Positions 32,041-44,448 of a stretch of 64,000 nt of DNA are shown one piece after another. This DNA is from Tenodera sinensis (lineage: Eukaryota; Arthropoda; Insecta; Mantodea; Mantidae). Each line of letters starts with the position of its first letter. Position 1 is the stretch's first letter. The stretch covers positions 174,620,852 to 174,684,851 of the forward strand of contig CM060964.1 of NCBI GenBank assembly GCA_030765045.1, given 5' to 3'. A model generated the notes under the pieces. It saw only the letters and a program-made list of their open reading frames with translations, did no database searches and had not been told where the DNA came from. A program made the position numbers and the translations under genes.

Positions 32041-32640
32041 ACTTAGACTTAGACTTATTTTATTGAGGAAAAATTTGCCTGGTGCCGGTACAGAGGGGCC
32101 CGGCTTACAGGCTAAAATTGACATTAATTATAATTTACAATATTTACATGGGTACTCTTGTTAGCTTTTATATCATCAAAAAACCCATACAGTGAGCGGC
32201 TTTAGCCCACCGAGAACAGTTTTTGGGCGTATTCTCAGTCTTTTGTCTGTCTGTTTTTGATGTTTTTTTTGTTTTTTTTTTTAATTTATATACACGGATA
32301 CATACACTCACTCACTCCTGGGCATACCACACATATGTCCCATCACACGGACACACACACACATACGCACACACACGCTCGTATATACATATTTACACTG
32401 CACTATATACATTTCACTATTTACAGTTTTTCCGCAGTTTTCCTGTGCGGCCAGGTTGCAGCTCCTGTGGCGTTTCCGAGGCACAGACCTCTTCCGGAGT
32501 GTGTGGCCTAGGGCCTGGGTTGCATGGATGCGCATCAGTCGGCGAGCCATGCAATGTCTAGAACATTTTAATTCTAGCATGCTTACGATGCTTTGGCTCG
32601 CCCTTGCCAATATTGGCAATCACGTCATTTTGGTGATTCC
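32041..32640 (-). mobile_element. Minus-strand retroposon copy with hexamer-repeat tail
   Basis: In minus orientation the 3' end reads GCCTGTAAGCCGGGCCC, then CCGGCACCAGGC, CAATAAAATAAG and CTAAGT repeats. The same 3' end, with a different tail unit, is found in the next feature. A frame at 32619-32308 (RLMRIHATQALGHTLRKRSV) is within the copy but unrecognised. CA/TG microsatellites lie inside (32346-32376). The upper boundary is inferred from the start of the second copy. Confidence 0.5.
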
Positions 32641-32780
32641 TGAGTTCAAGTTAGTTCAAGTTATTTATTGTAAAAGTATTGGCCTGGTGCCGGTACATTG
32701 GGCCCGGCTTACAGGCTATATTTACATTGATTTACAGTTGACTTTGTTCATATTTACAGTTTTCGCTCCCGCATCTATAC
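32641..32780 (-). mobile_element. Second copy of the same retroposon 3' end
   Basis: It shares GCCTGTAAGCCGGGCCC and ACCGGCACCAGGCC with the preceding copy, and has AATAAATAACTTGAA with an ACTTGA-type repeated tail at 32641-32659. Its 5' limit is uncertain. Confidence 0.55.
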
Positions 32781-32957
32781 GTCTTATATACCAGTGATAT
32801 ACCCAAACATCACATGGTATCGAGCGAAAAAATGACCACCCTGATTGGCTCTCGGCATCCTCGCCCTGATTACCTCTTGCAATCTTCGTCCTCATTAGAC
32901 TGGAACAGAGACGGATAGCAAATAGTGTGTGCCAACCGGCCATACACGCCGATCTTT

Positions 32958-33330
32958 TTAACCCTGCGGCGGGCGTGTCGCGGCATCCGGTGCCGCCAAT
33001 TGAGTTTTCTTTCAATATTTAAACTGGCGGGCCAAGCACACGACAATGACTCCAGATATGCTTCGTTTGTTTATTCAGGCGCCCGATTTGATCATTGCCG
33101 CGTTATGGTACCCATTATAACAGTTGTGACGGAGCTAAGAAGTAGACAGCTACACTGAGGCGGCACTACGTACCGCACGCACCCGATCATGTAAGTAAAT
33201 ATAGAGTATGGAATATTTTCAATATCCGAAGCTATACGTTGCAAAAACACTTCGTGCGAATGATTAATAATTAAATAAGGCTACTTTAGATATCAATTAT
33301 CCTACTGTCTTCCAGGTTCATATAAAGAAA
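32958..33330 (+). other. Upstream region of the piggyBac gene
   Basis: TTAACCCTGCGGCGGGCG at 32958 could be a piggyBac left end, but no matching right end was seen. A donor-like GTAAGT (about 33191) and an acceptor-like CTTCCAG (about 33317) could define an intron just before the transposase N-terminus. Confidence 0.35.
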
Positions 33331-35069
33331 AGGATTGACGCAAGAAGAAATTGAGCGCCTTCTTCTGGAGTCATCTGATGAAGAGGATTATGCTGATTTC
33401 CTTGACAGCGATGATGAAAAGAAGTAATCAAAACTGCAGAACATTCCAGTGAATCTGAACAATTGTACGACGACCAGCATGAAGAGACAGAAATATGAAG
33501 TGATGAGTGCCATTTTTATGTTGGTAAGGACCAGGAAACGTTAGGGATAAAGAATCCGTTAGCAGTGACAGGGAAAACAAAACACAATAATATAATCAAG
33601 CTATTGCCTGGACCAAAACGTAATGCCAGAGAGACTAAATCTGAAATTGAAAGCTTTATGAACTTTTTTGATCCTAACATAATTGATTCTCTTGTGGAAA
33701 ACACAAATTAATACACAAAGAGATCAGCTGTGAATTATACAAGAGATAGAGATTGCAAAAATACTTCTGTTTCTGACATAATAGCTTTATTAGGAGCGTT
33801 GTTTCTCATTGCAGTACAAAATGGACGCACAAATGTATATGAGTCGTGGGCATCAAATGGAACAGGAATGACTGTTCTAAGGGCAGCGTTTAGCTATAAG
33901 CGCCTCCTATTCTTGCTTCGGTGTTTGAGATTTGACGATACTTCCACAAGAAAAGGACGACTTGCTATTGACAAACTTGCTGTCGTCCGCGACCTCCACT
34001 CTGCATCTTTGAACAACTGGAAAAACAACTACTGTCCAGGGGAGTTCACAACCATAGATGAAATGCTTGTTTCATTTCGTGAACTTTGTAGCTTTTGTAC
34101 AGTACATGCCCAATAAACCAAATATGGTTTGAAGTTGTATGGATTGTGCGATAGCAAGACGTTTTACACTTGTAATTTTGAAGTATATTGTGGCAAACGG
34201 AATCCTGGACCATATCTTCCATGTAACCAGCCTATGGATACTGTGAAGAGATTAATTAAACCTATCAAGGGCATGCACCAGAATATAGTTACAGACTACT
34301 ATTACGGTAGTTAGCCTTTAACACAGCATCTTCTAGAAAATGGACTAACCTTCATAGGGACACTGAAAAATAAAAAGAAGGAAGTTTCTCTGGAATTTTT
34401 GCCAAACAGGTCACGAGGAAATGAAAACTGTCTTTTCGGATTTCAAGATGACTTATGTCTTGTTATATATCAAACGAAAAGAAATAAGTCTGTGCTTTTC
34501 CTGTCATCAATGCATGAAACTGATGAAATAGACACTACTTCAGGCAAGTCTGCTGTAAATTTGGACTATAACGCTACAAAAGGCGGAATAGATACTGTTG
34601 ATTACATGTGTACAACCTATTTTACGCAAAGAACAACAACAAGATGGCCTTTGGCCTTGTTTTTCCGTTATCTGAATATTGCCGCGATAAACTCCCAAGC
34701 GTTATTCTTCGCAAACTATCCAGGAGAAGAACATACCTTACAAACTTGGCCTCGACTCTAATGGAGAACCATTTCAAAGAAAGGGCTCAACTCCCTGCTC
34801 TACCAACGGATATCCAAGGATTTCTGTCCCCTTATCGAGCAATCCCCGAAAGTAAAGAAGACGTTAAAAGGTGTGAGAGATGTCATCTTTGTGGTGGCAA
34901 AATAAAAAATAAATAAATAAATAAATAAAAAAGAAGAAAGAAAAAAGAAAAAAGAAAAATCACTACTGTGACCTGCAATAGTTGCAAAAAATTCATTTGC
35001 AAGCAACACTGTCAGAACATTGTTACGTGCAAAGGTTGTAGAGTTTCTCCAGAGGAAGAAAGCGTGTGA
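33331..35069 (+). pseudogene. piggyBac transposase, degraded
   Basis: The N-terminus is acidic, as usual for the family (KGLTQEEIERLLLESSDEED). The central frame reads NTSVSDIIALLGALFLIAVQ, LLFLLRCLRFDDTSTRKGRL and FTTIDEMLVSFR, which holds the first catalytic Asp. GLKLYGLCDSKTFYTCNFEV and IVTDYYYGS (second Asp) follow, then YNATKGGIDTVDYM (third) and RWPLALFFRYLNIAAINSQA. The C-terminal cysteine-rich domain is split: CERCHLCGGK, then an AAAT/AAAGA expansion (34904-34960), then TCNSCKKFICKQHCQNIVTC. Stops occur at 33424, 33710, 34114 and 34311, with frame changes. It would excise and insert at TTAA if intact. Confidence 0.9.
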
Positions 35070-35417
35070 TACTTGATAAATGTTCACGGTTATATTTTTA
35101 ATTGACTGTCTTGTTCATTATTACGATATGGATATAATATTTTTGTTTCTGTTGATTAAAGATTTTTATAAATCTTGCATTAATAATTACTTATAATGAC
35201 ACTATAGTCTGTGTTGGCATTTATGATTTATTAGTAAACTAAAGCCGAGGAAACATTAGTGAAAGTCTGTTAATATTCTACAAACATCTTAATTTGCCAA
35301 TGCGCATTTTCATGTATTTCATCTTATGTATTTGCATATAAATTCTATTAAATACTGGCGTTAAGAATGGTGAAGAACAGTGGGAAATATCTGCTTACAT
35401 GATTTTACGCTGAAAAA

Positions 35418-36136
35418 TTAAACCATAATGCAAATTATGTATTTTTTAAGCATTGTATCTAGAACCAGCTTTTGTTTTTTACTTAAATAATTTAAATTGC
35501 CTTTATGTTCGCAACAATTAGTAGCGAATTTCTTGTCTACTATTTTTAATTTAGCCCTCTCTTTAGATAGCAGGATTTTAGTTCTAACTAAATTTCTATT
35601 GAGGTTTCTAATTCTTTTCTTCAGTGTAGCAATTTCATTATTGACACTTGTGTTTGTGAACTTGGAGGAATTAGAACTGTTTTCTGTGAATTCCTCATTG
35701 TTGAAGGACGGCGCGTTTGAGATAAGAACTGGTTGACTGGATCCTGCATCTGGTGATTTACTGATTGTTGAGTATTGCTTTTTCAGTAATTTTTGTCTCT
35801 GTTTTGTGGAGATTTTCGGGATTTATGCACTGTAGTTAAGTACCTGGGTAAATTAGGAAATATACAGGGAATTGCCCCTGTCTTTAACCGCCATTTAATT
35901 CTAGGGATTTGAACTAGTTTTCCATGCACAACGAATGAATCAACTTTCACTAAAAAGTCCTCTGAAAAATGTTTGTCACAAATACTAGATTTAACAGATA
36001 AGTTAGTGTCTTTCCTAGGAATAGACTTTTCCCATTTGTAAAACAGATTTTTATCTTTAGGAGGAGTAAAAAAATGTCTAGCTTCTGAGCAGTTTGTGTA
36101 TCCTGAACGACACCCGGGTACAAAACAAGTTGGCAT
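35418..36136 (-). pseudogene. THAP-domain protein with coiled coil, one frameshift
   Basis: It starts MPTCFVPGCRSGYTN. Residues 4-90 form a THAP zinc finger: C-x4-C at the start, FTPP, WEKSIPR, then CDKHFSEDF (the Cys and His ligands) and GAIPCIFP (AVPTIF-like box). The first frame stops at 35783. After a slip in an AAAAA run it continues as LLKKQYSTISKSPDAGSSQP and then a coiled coil (NEIATLKKRIRNLNRNLVRT), ending at 35418. THAP fingers bind DNA and occur in P-element transposases and host regulators. No transposase core follows, so this is either a truncated P-type element or a host-gene exon. It is tail-to-tail with the piggyBac copy. Confidence 0.75.
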
Positions 36137-37966
36137 TTTTGATCAATTATTGATGTTGCTTGAAACTTACGTTTTGAAGAACACACACATTTATGCACAA
36201 AATTAGAAGCAATTTCACAAGTTATGTACCTAATTACTCACAACACACAACGCATGCGTATAAAATTGTCTGTACTTCCGCATCACATACTAGGCAGTTC
36301 GGCCGCATTTTAAGGCGACTGCGATCGCCACGCCGCAGTTTCGGTCAGTTGCCACGGGATCACGGATCATGCAGTGAACTAGCGGGAGAGCTCACACTTT
36401 CTCTTCTATCCGCTATGACCGCAAGTTAAATGCACTCCATTAAACTAGGAAACCAGCTCTGTAATGCATGGAAGTTCGGAATTTACTCAATTCGGTCATT
36501 CGTTTTATTGTTTTATTTTATTCCTTCGCTTTGTTTTATTCAGAATGTCCTATTAAGTTGTTTCTTACTGCGATACTCCTAAAATAATGACAATTGGCAC
36601 CACTGATACTTGCTACGCCTCCAACGTGCAGCGCTCAAAATCTATGTTTCATCTCCGGGACTTTTAGGAACATCGATGCGTCACCGGAAGCGGCTATTCC
36701 AGTCGGCACTCGCCAAGTGTTCTGTGATCGGCAGGCACTGGTTGAAATGTTCAAATACCTACCACTGGTGGCGGACATGGTGGTTCAGAATTAGTAATGG
36801 CGAACTAATTATTTTTATAGGAAAGGAAGGCCAATTGTATTTATTTTAATCAGTATATTATTATTTTCGGTTTTCGTGATTTTCGAAAGTTTACATAATA
36901 CAAGGAAAATGAATGCAGAATTAAGCGAAACCACTTCTACAGACTTCCCTGCGTCTTCCAAGGAACAACAGACGAGGTAAATGGTGGCATTTGAAATGAA
37001 AATTGTTCTCTTTGATACATTTGAAATCACTATCAGCACACACATGACGGGCGCTGCCCCAGGACAAACAATTTTATAACAGCATGGCATTATGCAGAGC
37101 TTGTGATAATATTTTAACAGGCAGAGGTTTTATGTTTATTATGTATTTCGAGATCCATAAGGCAGGAAATTGTCCTATTTTCAGAGCTTTGTTCACTTTT
37201 GCAATTTGTGTTAACTACTCTGCACATTAGAGTGAACTTAATAAACTGTTAGAATGCAATGAATATTGTAACTGTTTCTGCGAATCATTCTAAAACCCGT
37301 TGTTCTAATACAGATTATAGGTGTAGATTTTCTTCGTTTTTTATCTTTGCAGAAATCAATTTTAAGCTTATATAAATGTGGATTCTCTTCTTGAGTACAG
37401 AAAATGACCGTTTAGTCTAAAATGAAAGTTCAAATATTGAATTACTGTTGTGTAAAATACAGCCTATTAATGTACCTTCTGATTTTTTTAAAAGCTTAAA
37501 TGTATTGTTTTGCTTACCAAATGTTAAGTCGTTTAGAAAGTATCCATTTAAAAGATAAGGATTTCAGTGTACAATTTGCTAGGTTAATAAGAAAAATATA
37601 GAATCGATTTTTTGAGTTGATAGAAGGCATGCATTTCTTTTCATTGTTGCCGAACGTTGCCATTTCATTCCAGATTTGAATTTTATTCTGCATTCAAACG
37701 TGTAAATAGGCCTGGGATATTAAATGCAATGTGTTTTTAAAGCTTTAGAATGAGGTATCATTCACAAAGAAATTAACGGGACCCTAAAAATCTGATCTTC
37801 AAATACTGTTTGTTATATTTATAACATTTTTCAAGGTACTAGCATAGGTGCATGAGATTGTAGATTGCAGATGCAGATTTGGCATTAATTCTAGATCAGA
37901 AACTTCAAAAGTAAAATGTTTGATTCTTGAGTTTTTTTCTTTTTTATGTATTTTTATGGTGTACTT
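36137..37966. other. No feature recognised
   Basis: 1.8 kb of AT-rich sequence without supported genes. It probably contains old, unrecognisable repeats. Confidence 0.4.
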
Positions 37967-38400
37967 TCTCTACCACATCTAATAAGTAGGAAGTATTATA
38001 TTCTAAACAAAAATTGGATATGGAGATTTCAGTATAAATGTATGTTTTGAGATCCTTTGAATCTAAAGAAAGCATTTTTAGAAAATGATCTGTGCACGTG
38101 TGTGTGTGTGTCTGCCTACAAACAGCGTAACTTAGAAGCGACTTCAGCTAAATACCAAACTTGATATTTAACTTCAGCATCTTCTATGGAACATTTTTCG
38201 AACATTTTAATTTTATCAAAAACGGCTCAAGGTATGTTTAAGATATGAAGTATTTATTTCGGATTTTCTGAGAATGTCCTTAGAAGACCTCTTCACTCTG
38301 GATGACTTTTGCACAACTAATAAACTGTAAGAGTTTGACAAAACCTTATACAAAAAATGTAGATCTTGTTAAAACACAAGCTTAATGTGGAATACTTTTT
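37967..38400 (+). repeat. Helitron-like repeat, copy 1 (partial)
   Basis: It starts TCTCTACCACATCT and shares GGAAGTATT, TATATTCTAAACAAAAATT, AAAGAAAGCATTTTTAGAAA and GTGTGTGTCTG with the other copies. The far end is lost where copy 2 begins nearby. Confidence 0.6.
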
Positions 38401-38480
38401 ACTCTTTGAATGAACCATTTTGCTGTTTGTTTGAATTTTCAATACTTTTCTCAAATGGGAAGTCACTATTCATTTTGCTT

Positions 38481-39000
38481 TCTTTACTACCTATAGTAAG
38501 TGGAGAAATATTGCATTCCACCCAAAAATTTGATATTGAAATTTCACCAGAACTACACATTTTGGGACACCTGCATCTAAATTTAAAAAATGGATTAGAA
38601 ACAGGTCTTTGTGTGTGGCACAGCATAACTCAAAAATGACAAGTCAGTTAAATACCAAATTTTGGTATTTTGCAAGGATGTGATACAAAGATTTTCAAGG
38701 AAAAGTCTGGGGTGGGGGGACCCCAGACTACCTTTACATGGAGTATTTTTTAAAAGTTTTGATTTTGTCAAAAATGGTTTATGAATTTGATTAAAATATC
38801 ATATATTTAAGATATTTTCACAACAAATTCAATTTATATCTTGAATTTGCTGGGAATGTCCTGAGAAGTTGTCTTCATTCTGGATGAGTTTTGTATAGCT
38901 GGTGAACCCTAAAAGTGAAAATCTTAACAAAAAATTTAGTTCTCACACACAGTTTATGTCAAATCAATTTTTCGTGTGTAGTGAACCTTTCTCTAAAAAT
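38481..39000 (+). repeat. Helitron-like repeat, copy 2 (partial)
   Basis: It starts TCTTTACTACCTATAGTAAG, in which TTACTA and TAGTAA could pair as a short 5' stem. It shares TATTGCATTCCACCCAAAAA and the CAGCATAACTCAAAAATG block. A stretch GGGGTGGGGGGACCCC is an extra palindromic G/C patch (38711-38726). Confidence 0.6.
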
Positions 39001-39409
39001 GCTTTTTTGTTTTTTAAATGTATTCATTCAGGTGCATCCTTGGGAAGATCCTGAACTTAAATATCAATCATGGGATTTAATACACATTATTTTTTTTTTT
39101 TTTTTTTGTTAGGTACACTGATACACAAACAAATGCAACCTGCTAGCTTCCTATTGCAAAAACATGCTTAAACCCTACAAGTGATAATGAAGAGACAGCC
39201 ATTACGATCATAGATGAATATAACGCAAACCACTACTATCTTTATGAAGTATTTTCCTACGTTCCTCTGCATGTAGTCAAGCCCAAACTCACATTCACAT
39301 ACAACGATATGAAGAAAATGCCTTTCCTGTTTCCCGAGCAGTATGCTGACTCGTAAACTCCCATTCAATACTATGTTCAACTCTAGCGGAAATCTTCTGA
39401 GCATTGGAA

Positions 39410-41146
39410 ACTTCTTCTTGGGTGTGGAATAAAATCAGGTGCATTTGTGGTAGACCACCTACTCTTACCATCCCTGGACTTTCTATAGCTGGCAATATAT
39501 TTACTGATCCCCATCTTATAGCTAATTCTCTCGGTGGAGTCTTTGCTTCCGCTGCTAGTTCTGCCCACTATAATCTACAATTCTTGGTTATCCTCTGGTT
39601 TTGTTTTCACCTCTCAGAATCTTGAGGAGTATAACCTTCCCTTCTCATTGCATAGGTATTGGCAATAGGCTTGTCGCTCACTCCAGATACTGCTGCTGGC
39701 CTAGATGGTATCTGTGCTCAAATGCTTGAACACTCATCTCCTATAGCTATTTCTTTTAGACACCTTTTACCATATTTGGCTGCATGGCACTTTCCCAGCT
39801 TATTGGTGTGAATCAGTTGTGGTTTCTATTCTTAAGCATGGAAAACAAGTACCCACAAGTTACCAACCCATTTCTTTAATCAGTTGTGTTTTTAAAGCAA
39901 TGAAAAGGATGGTCGCTAAGTGAGTAATTGGTGCCTTGAAATCTATGCCCTTCTTACTCCTGGACAATGTACTTTTTGGCAACTGCGGTCTGCTGTTGAT
40001 CACTTGGTTTGATTGGTGGCTCACATCTGTGATTCCTTTCTGTGCAGACTACATTGTAGTTGCCTTTTTTGACTTAGAAAAGGCCTATGATGTTGCCTGA
40101 TGTATGGGTATCTTCTGCCAACTCTTCCATTGAAACTTCCATGGCCATCTTGTATTTTTGCAGCAGTTTATGGATGCCCACAGTTTTCAAGTGAAAATGG
40201 GATCTTCTTTATCCCTGGTCTTTTGGCAGGAGAATTGTGGATGTTATCTTGTTTGCTCTAGCCATTATTACCATTGTATCACATGTTCCATTGGGTGTTA
40301 CCCTGTTTCTCTTTGTAGATGATTTTTCAATTTGTTACAGCTCTGGGCATACACACTTCATCCAATGCCACTTTCAGTACTTTAATATCTTGCACACCTG
40401 GGTTGTGGAAAACAGGTTTAAATTTTTGGTGGAAGGACCTGCTGTCTTAATTTTGGCATTATAAGGAGTTTCTTTCTCTTGGTAGAGTGGAACTGCCATT
40501 TCTTAAGGAAGCTAAATTTTTTGGCTTCATATTCTATATCTTCAAGGCCACTGTGCTCGCTGACTGTGATTGTTTCATATCATTAGTGGTACTTCCTGGA
40601 GTGCCAATCGCATATTAATGCTATGACTACCGAGCATTGATATGTTTGAAACTAGGTTATAGTTCCATTGTCTGCTCTTCTGCTTTGCCTTCTATTTTGC
40701 ATAGGTTGAATTCTGTCTTTCATCAGGGCCTTAAATTAGCTCTAGGAGCTTTTCATACTAAGCCCATCTGTAGTGTATCTGAAAAATCCAGTGAACCATC
40801 TCTCTGGATACATCAAGATATTCTTCTTGGTATTTATACTTCCGCCTTCTGTGCAATGCCTTATCACCCCAGCTATCCTATGTGCTTTGGTACTGATTTG
40901 GGTTATTGATGTTGCAACAGTTCAATAGCACTGCTTCCTGCAGGGTGTAGATATCGGAACTTTCTGTCCAAGTTCAACATTGCACTTCCCTTGTCCTTCT
41001 GTAGGGGATTTCATTGTTTTCTTCCACGGATATGACAAATGAATCATCTTGATTTCACTCGGTTGCCAAAGGGCACTACTACCAACCTATACAAACTGCA
41101 CATTTCATGGCTGTAAAAATGGGTTTCATGGACAAAATGTTTACTT
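39410..41146 (+). pseudogene. LINE pre-RT and RT region, first part of an RT/RNase H LINE
   Basis: The pre-RT linker is well preserved: VWNKIRCICGRPPTLTIPGL and SIAGNIFTDPHLIANSLGGV. The RT is decayed: GLDGICAQMLEHSSPIAISF, then pieces around WHFPSLL, ISL and VVAFFDLEKAYD-like sequence (about 40050-40095). The catalytic motif C reads FLFVDDFSI. Stops are frequent. This LINE continues after the Helitron-like copy 3 with an RNase H domain, an arrangement of the I/R1/LOA-type LINE groups rather than Jockey itself. Confidence 0.7.
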
Positions 41147-41973
41147 TCCCTACTATGTGTAAAGTAGAGGAAGTATTGTATTCCACCCAAAAATTCAGTG
41201 TTGGGATTTCACCGGAAATATATGATTTGAGGCCCCCTGAATAAAAAGAAAGCATTTTTAGAAAAACGTCTGTGTCTGTCAGTGTTTCTGTGGGCAGCAT
41301 AACTAAAAATGAAAAGTCAGTTAAAAACCAAAGTTTGTATTAAGTTTAATGTCTTAAGGGTGTGACACGAAGATGTATAAAAAAATTTCTCCTAAACTTT
41401 CACATGTAAAATTTTTCAAAAATGTTGATTTTCTCAAAAATGGCTCTTAACGATTTTGATTAAAATGCCATATGTTTAAGATATTTTTATGACAAATCAG
41501 ATCTATATTTTGAATTTTCTGCTATAGCCTTATGTAGTCCTGTTTACTCTGGTTGACTTTTGCATAACTGGTAAGATCAAATCTTACTATTAAAAAAATT
41601 GCACCTCTTGCTAAAACATACAATCTGTGTCCAAATGAATTTGTAGAGTGAACTATTTTGGAGATATTCCTTGTTATTTGTGTGACTTTTGGAGTACTTA
41701 AAACTTTCGTCAAATGGAACATTGTTATTCAGTTTTTTATATCTTAGCTGTGCAAAGAAAATGATATCTCAAAGCTTTAAAAGATTTGACTATCTCTCAA
41801 AGCCTACTGTATTCCCATATTCCTCTTGCACCTACAAGGAAATAAGTAATAAGATAATTTCTGCAAATGTTTATCTCAACTAACACAAAGAAGACATAGA
41901 AATAAAGAGCTTGTAAGAGTGGTTAGCACAAGAGTAGAGAAAGTCATGTGAGCACAACACATTAGATTTTTTT
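41147..41973 (+). repeat. Helitron-like repeat, copy 3, inside the RT/RNase H LINE
   Basis: It starts TCCCTACTATGTGTAAAGTA, in which CTACT and AGTAG can form a 5' stem, and ends AACACATTAGATTTTTTT. LINE coding sequence lies on both sides: RT before and RNase H after. No target duplication is visible, which fits Helitron transposition. It is about 827 bp. Confidence 0.65.
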
Positions 41974-42647
41974 ATATATTGATGGTTTTCAAATGGATCA
42001 AGGGGTATGTTGTGCTGTGTGTGTCTCACAAGGTTTCCTTTCCTCTTAGCACTTCTGTTTATACTTCTGAGTTCTATGCTATATTTAAAGCGACAATGTT
42101 GATATGTTCCTATTCCCTGTAAACAGTGTTATTTATTCTGATTGTGTCAGTGCTTTACGTAGTTTGAGATCTCTATAGCCTTCAACCACTTCTTCAGATA
42201 ATCCATGATCAGTTGCACTCTTTACATACTAATGGCTTTCGAGTGGTTTTCATCTGGATTCTTGAACATTGTGGGAAACCAACAGGTATATCAGGCAGCG
42301 AAGGATGCAATTCTACATCTAGATGAACAGGTTCTCCACAATTTATCTATAGATTTGAACAGTCTTTTTGTGCACAAAGATACTCTTTCAATGGCAAGAG
42401 GGGTGGTTTACATATACTGCCAAACTCTGAAAAGGCAAGGCTTCAATGCTTGTTGTCCACATTGCTTGGAGATCATGCTTGCTCAGCTTCGCATTGACCA
42501 CTCTTGTTTCAGTCATGGCTACCACCTCAAGACTGAACCATCACCATGCTGTATCCACAGCAATGTGCACTTAACTGTCAAGTATTTCCTCACCCAGTGT
42601 TGTCACTATTCCATAATACATCAAAGCTTTTCCGATATGTTACATTA
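41974..42647 (+). pseudogene. RNase H and Cys-His tail of the interrupted LINE
   Basis: It reads YIDGFQMDQGV (first Asp), LSTSVYTSEFYAIFKATMLI (Glu), and YSDCVSALRSLRSL (second Asp), the RNase H active-site order. GFLNIVGNQQVYQAAKDAIL follows, and then the post-RNase H tail LAQLRIDHSCFSHGYHLKTE and VHLTVKYFLTQC with its Cys/His pattern. One stop and frame changes are present. Stop at 42646-42648. The domain would remove the RNA strand during element replication. Confidence 0.8.
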
Positions 42648-42792
42648 AGCAGTTTCTTTACAAAAATTTAACTTGTGCAGTTTCTCGTGTGATATTGACT
42701 TCCAAGCTTTGCTAGAAGTGTAATAATTGTTTATGTTTGATGAGGGTTTCTTTTGAATTGTGAGGTTTCTATTGTTTACTGTTTGTATTTTA

Positions 42793-43632
42793 TCTCTACT
42801 ATGTATAGTGAGTTGAGGAAGTATTGTATTACACCCAAAAATTCGATGTCAAGATTTCAATGGAAATATATGTTTTGAGGCCCCTTGAATCCCCCCCCCC
42901 CCCCCCCCAAAAAAAAAAGGCAACAATTTTTGGGAAAGGTCTGTGTGTCTGAACATAACTCAAAAGCAAAAAGTAGGTTAAAAACTAAAGTTATTTAAGT
43001 TTAATATCTTAAGGATGCAACATGAAGATTTTGAAGGAAATTCATCCACCCTAAACTAGCCTTTACATGGAACATTTTTCGAAAATTTTGATTTTCTCAA
43101 AAATAGCTAACGATTTTGATTAAAATGCCAGGTGTTTTAAGATATTTTTATGACAAATTAAATGTATGTTTTTTAATTTTGTGGCTATAGCCTGTGTAGT
43201 CTTGTTAACTCTTGATGACTTTTGGATAGCTCGTAAACCGTAAGAGATCAAATCTTACAACACAAAAAAATGTAGATCTCGTTAACACACAATTTATGTC
43301 CAAATGAATTTTTTTGTGGGGAGAACCATTTTGGAGATATTCCTTTTTATTTGTGTGAGTTTTGGAATACCTAAACTTTTGTCAAATGGGAGATACGTTA
43401 TTTTTTTTTTTTTTATATCTTAGCCTGCAGAGAGAACAAACCTCAAAGCTTTAAACGATTTGACTATCGCTCAAAGCCTGCTGTATTCTCCTTGCATTTG
43501 CAAGGAAATAAGCAATAAGATAATTTCTGCAGATGTTTATCTCAACTAACACAAAGATGGAGGATTAAGTTTGTGAGAATGGTTAGTACAAGAGTAGAGA
43601 AAGTCATGAGAGTGGAACACATCAGATTTTTT
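42793..43632 (+). repeat. Helitron-like repeat, copy 4
   Basis: It starts TCTCTACTATGTATAGTGAG after an A and ends ACACATCAGATTTTTT. It carries an 18-base C run and then an A run (42892-42917) at the point where other copies have AATAAAAAGAAAGC. About 840 bp. Confidence 0.65.
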
Positions 43633-43639
43633 GGTTTAA

Positions 43640-44448
43640 TATTTCCACATTTGTTATCTCAGTTGTTTATTCCTGTATTTGCTTTGCATGTTGTTTTTTG
43701 TATCAAAATATATAGCCAGAGCTTGTTGCTGATGACTTCAGCAGTTTTGTGCCACTCAAATGCTATTATAGGTCGCGCGTTACTTCTTGACGAATGAAAA
43801 TTTTATATGAAAGGTTGAATGCGAGTCTCTACTCAGCTTTTGCGGGAACGAGAGAGAGGAGGTACAGTCTGCAGTGAGATGACGCGCATGCTTCTGAGCT
43901 GAAGTAGTACAACACTACAAATCAATTTATGACACTTGCAGTAATATCAGCCACACGTATTATACACTATACCTCTATAACTGTTTCCACTTAACTTTCT
44001 TGCATTTATTCTATTCCCGACATATCTCCCTCGTCTGAATTGCTATTTTCGTTGCATGCATACATACATGCGTACCGCACAAAACTTCTGCAGTCGACTG
44101 TATACACAAACGCGACAGAGGAAAACAGAGGTGTCTGTTATCGTAGCATAAACATTTGCTGACCTGTTTATTAAGGGTAGGCTCACTCATTGGATTTCTG
44201 CTCAAGGTCATTCGTCAAGAACGAACGCGCAACCTATACCACTACAACTATAATCTGTGTATTGGGAAGAAAGACAATGTTGCACCAGTTTGCTTTATGC
44301 AAAGCATTTGCAGATGCATTGAAAGAATACAGCTAATTAATTAAATGCTTCATTACTGTCTTAGCTGTAAATATTTTTATATTCTCTCTGGTGTACCTCA
44401 ATAGGGAATGATAATAAATGTAATTACTTTTGTATTTCTGTTTGGCAG
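43640..44448. other. No feature recognised; 5' of the ISXO2-like exon
   Basis: No supported upstream exon was found. A polypyrimidine acceptor (TTTCTGTTTGGCAG) ends this stretch. Confidence 0.4.

Noticed and set aside
32958..32975. Left terminal repeat of the piggyBac copy
   Set aside because: TTAACCCTGCGGCGG is suggestive, but no matching inverted end with TTAA was found downstream of 35069.
42892..42917. Long C run followed by an A run as a functional element
   Set aside because: It sits inside one copy of a dispersed repeat where other copies have mixed A-rich sequence. Homopolymer expansion or assembly error is enough.
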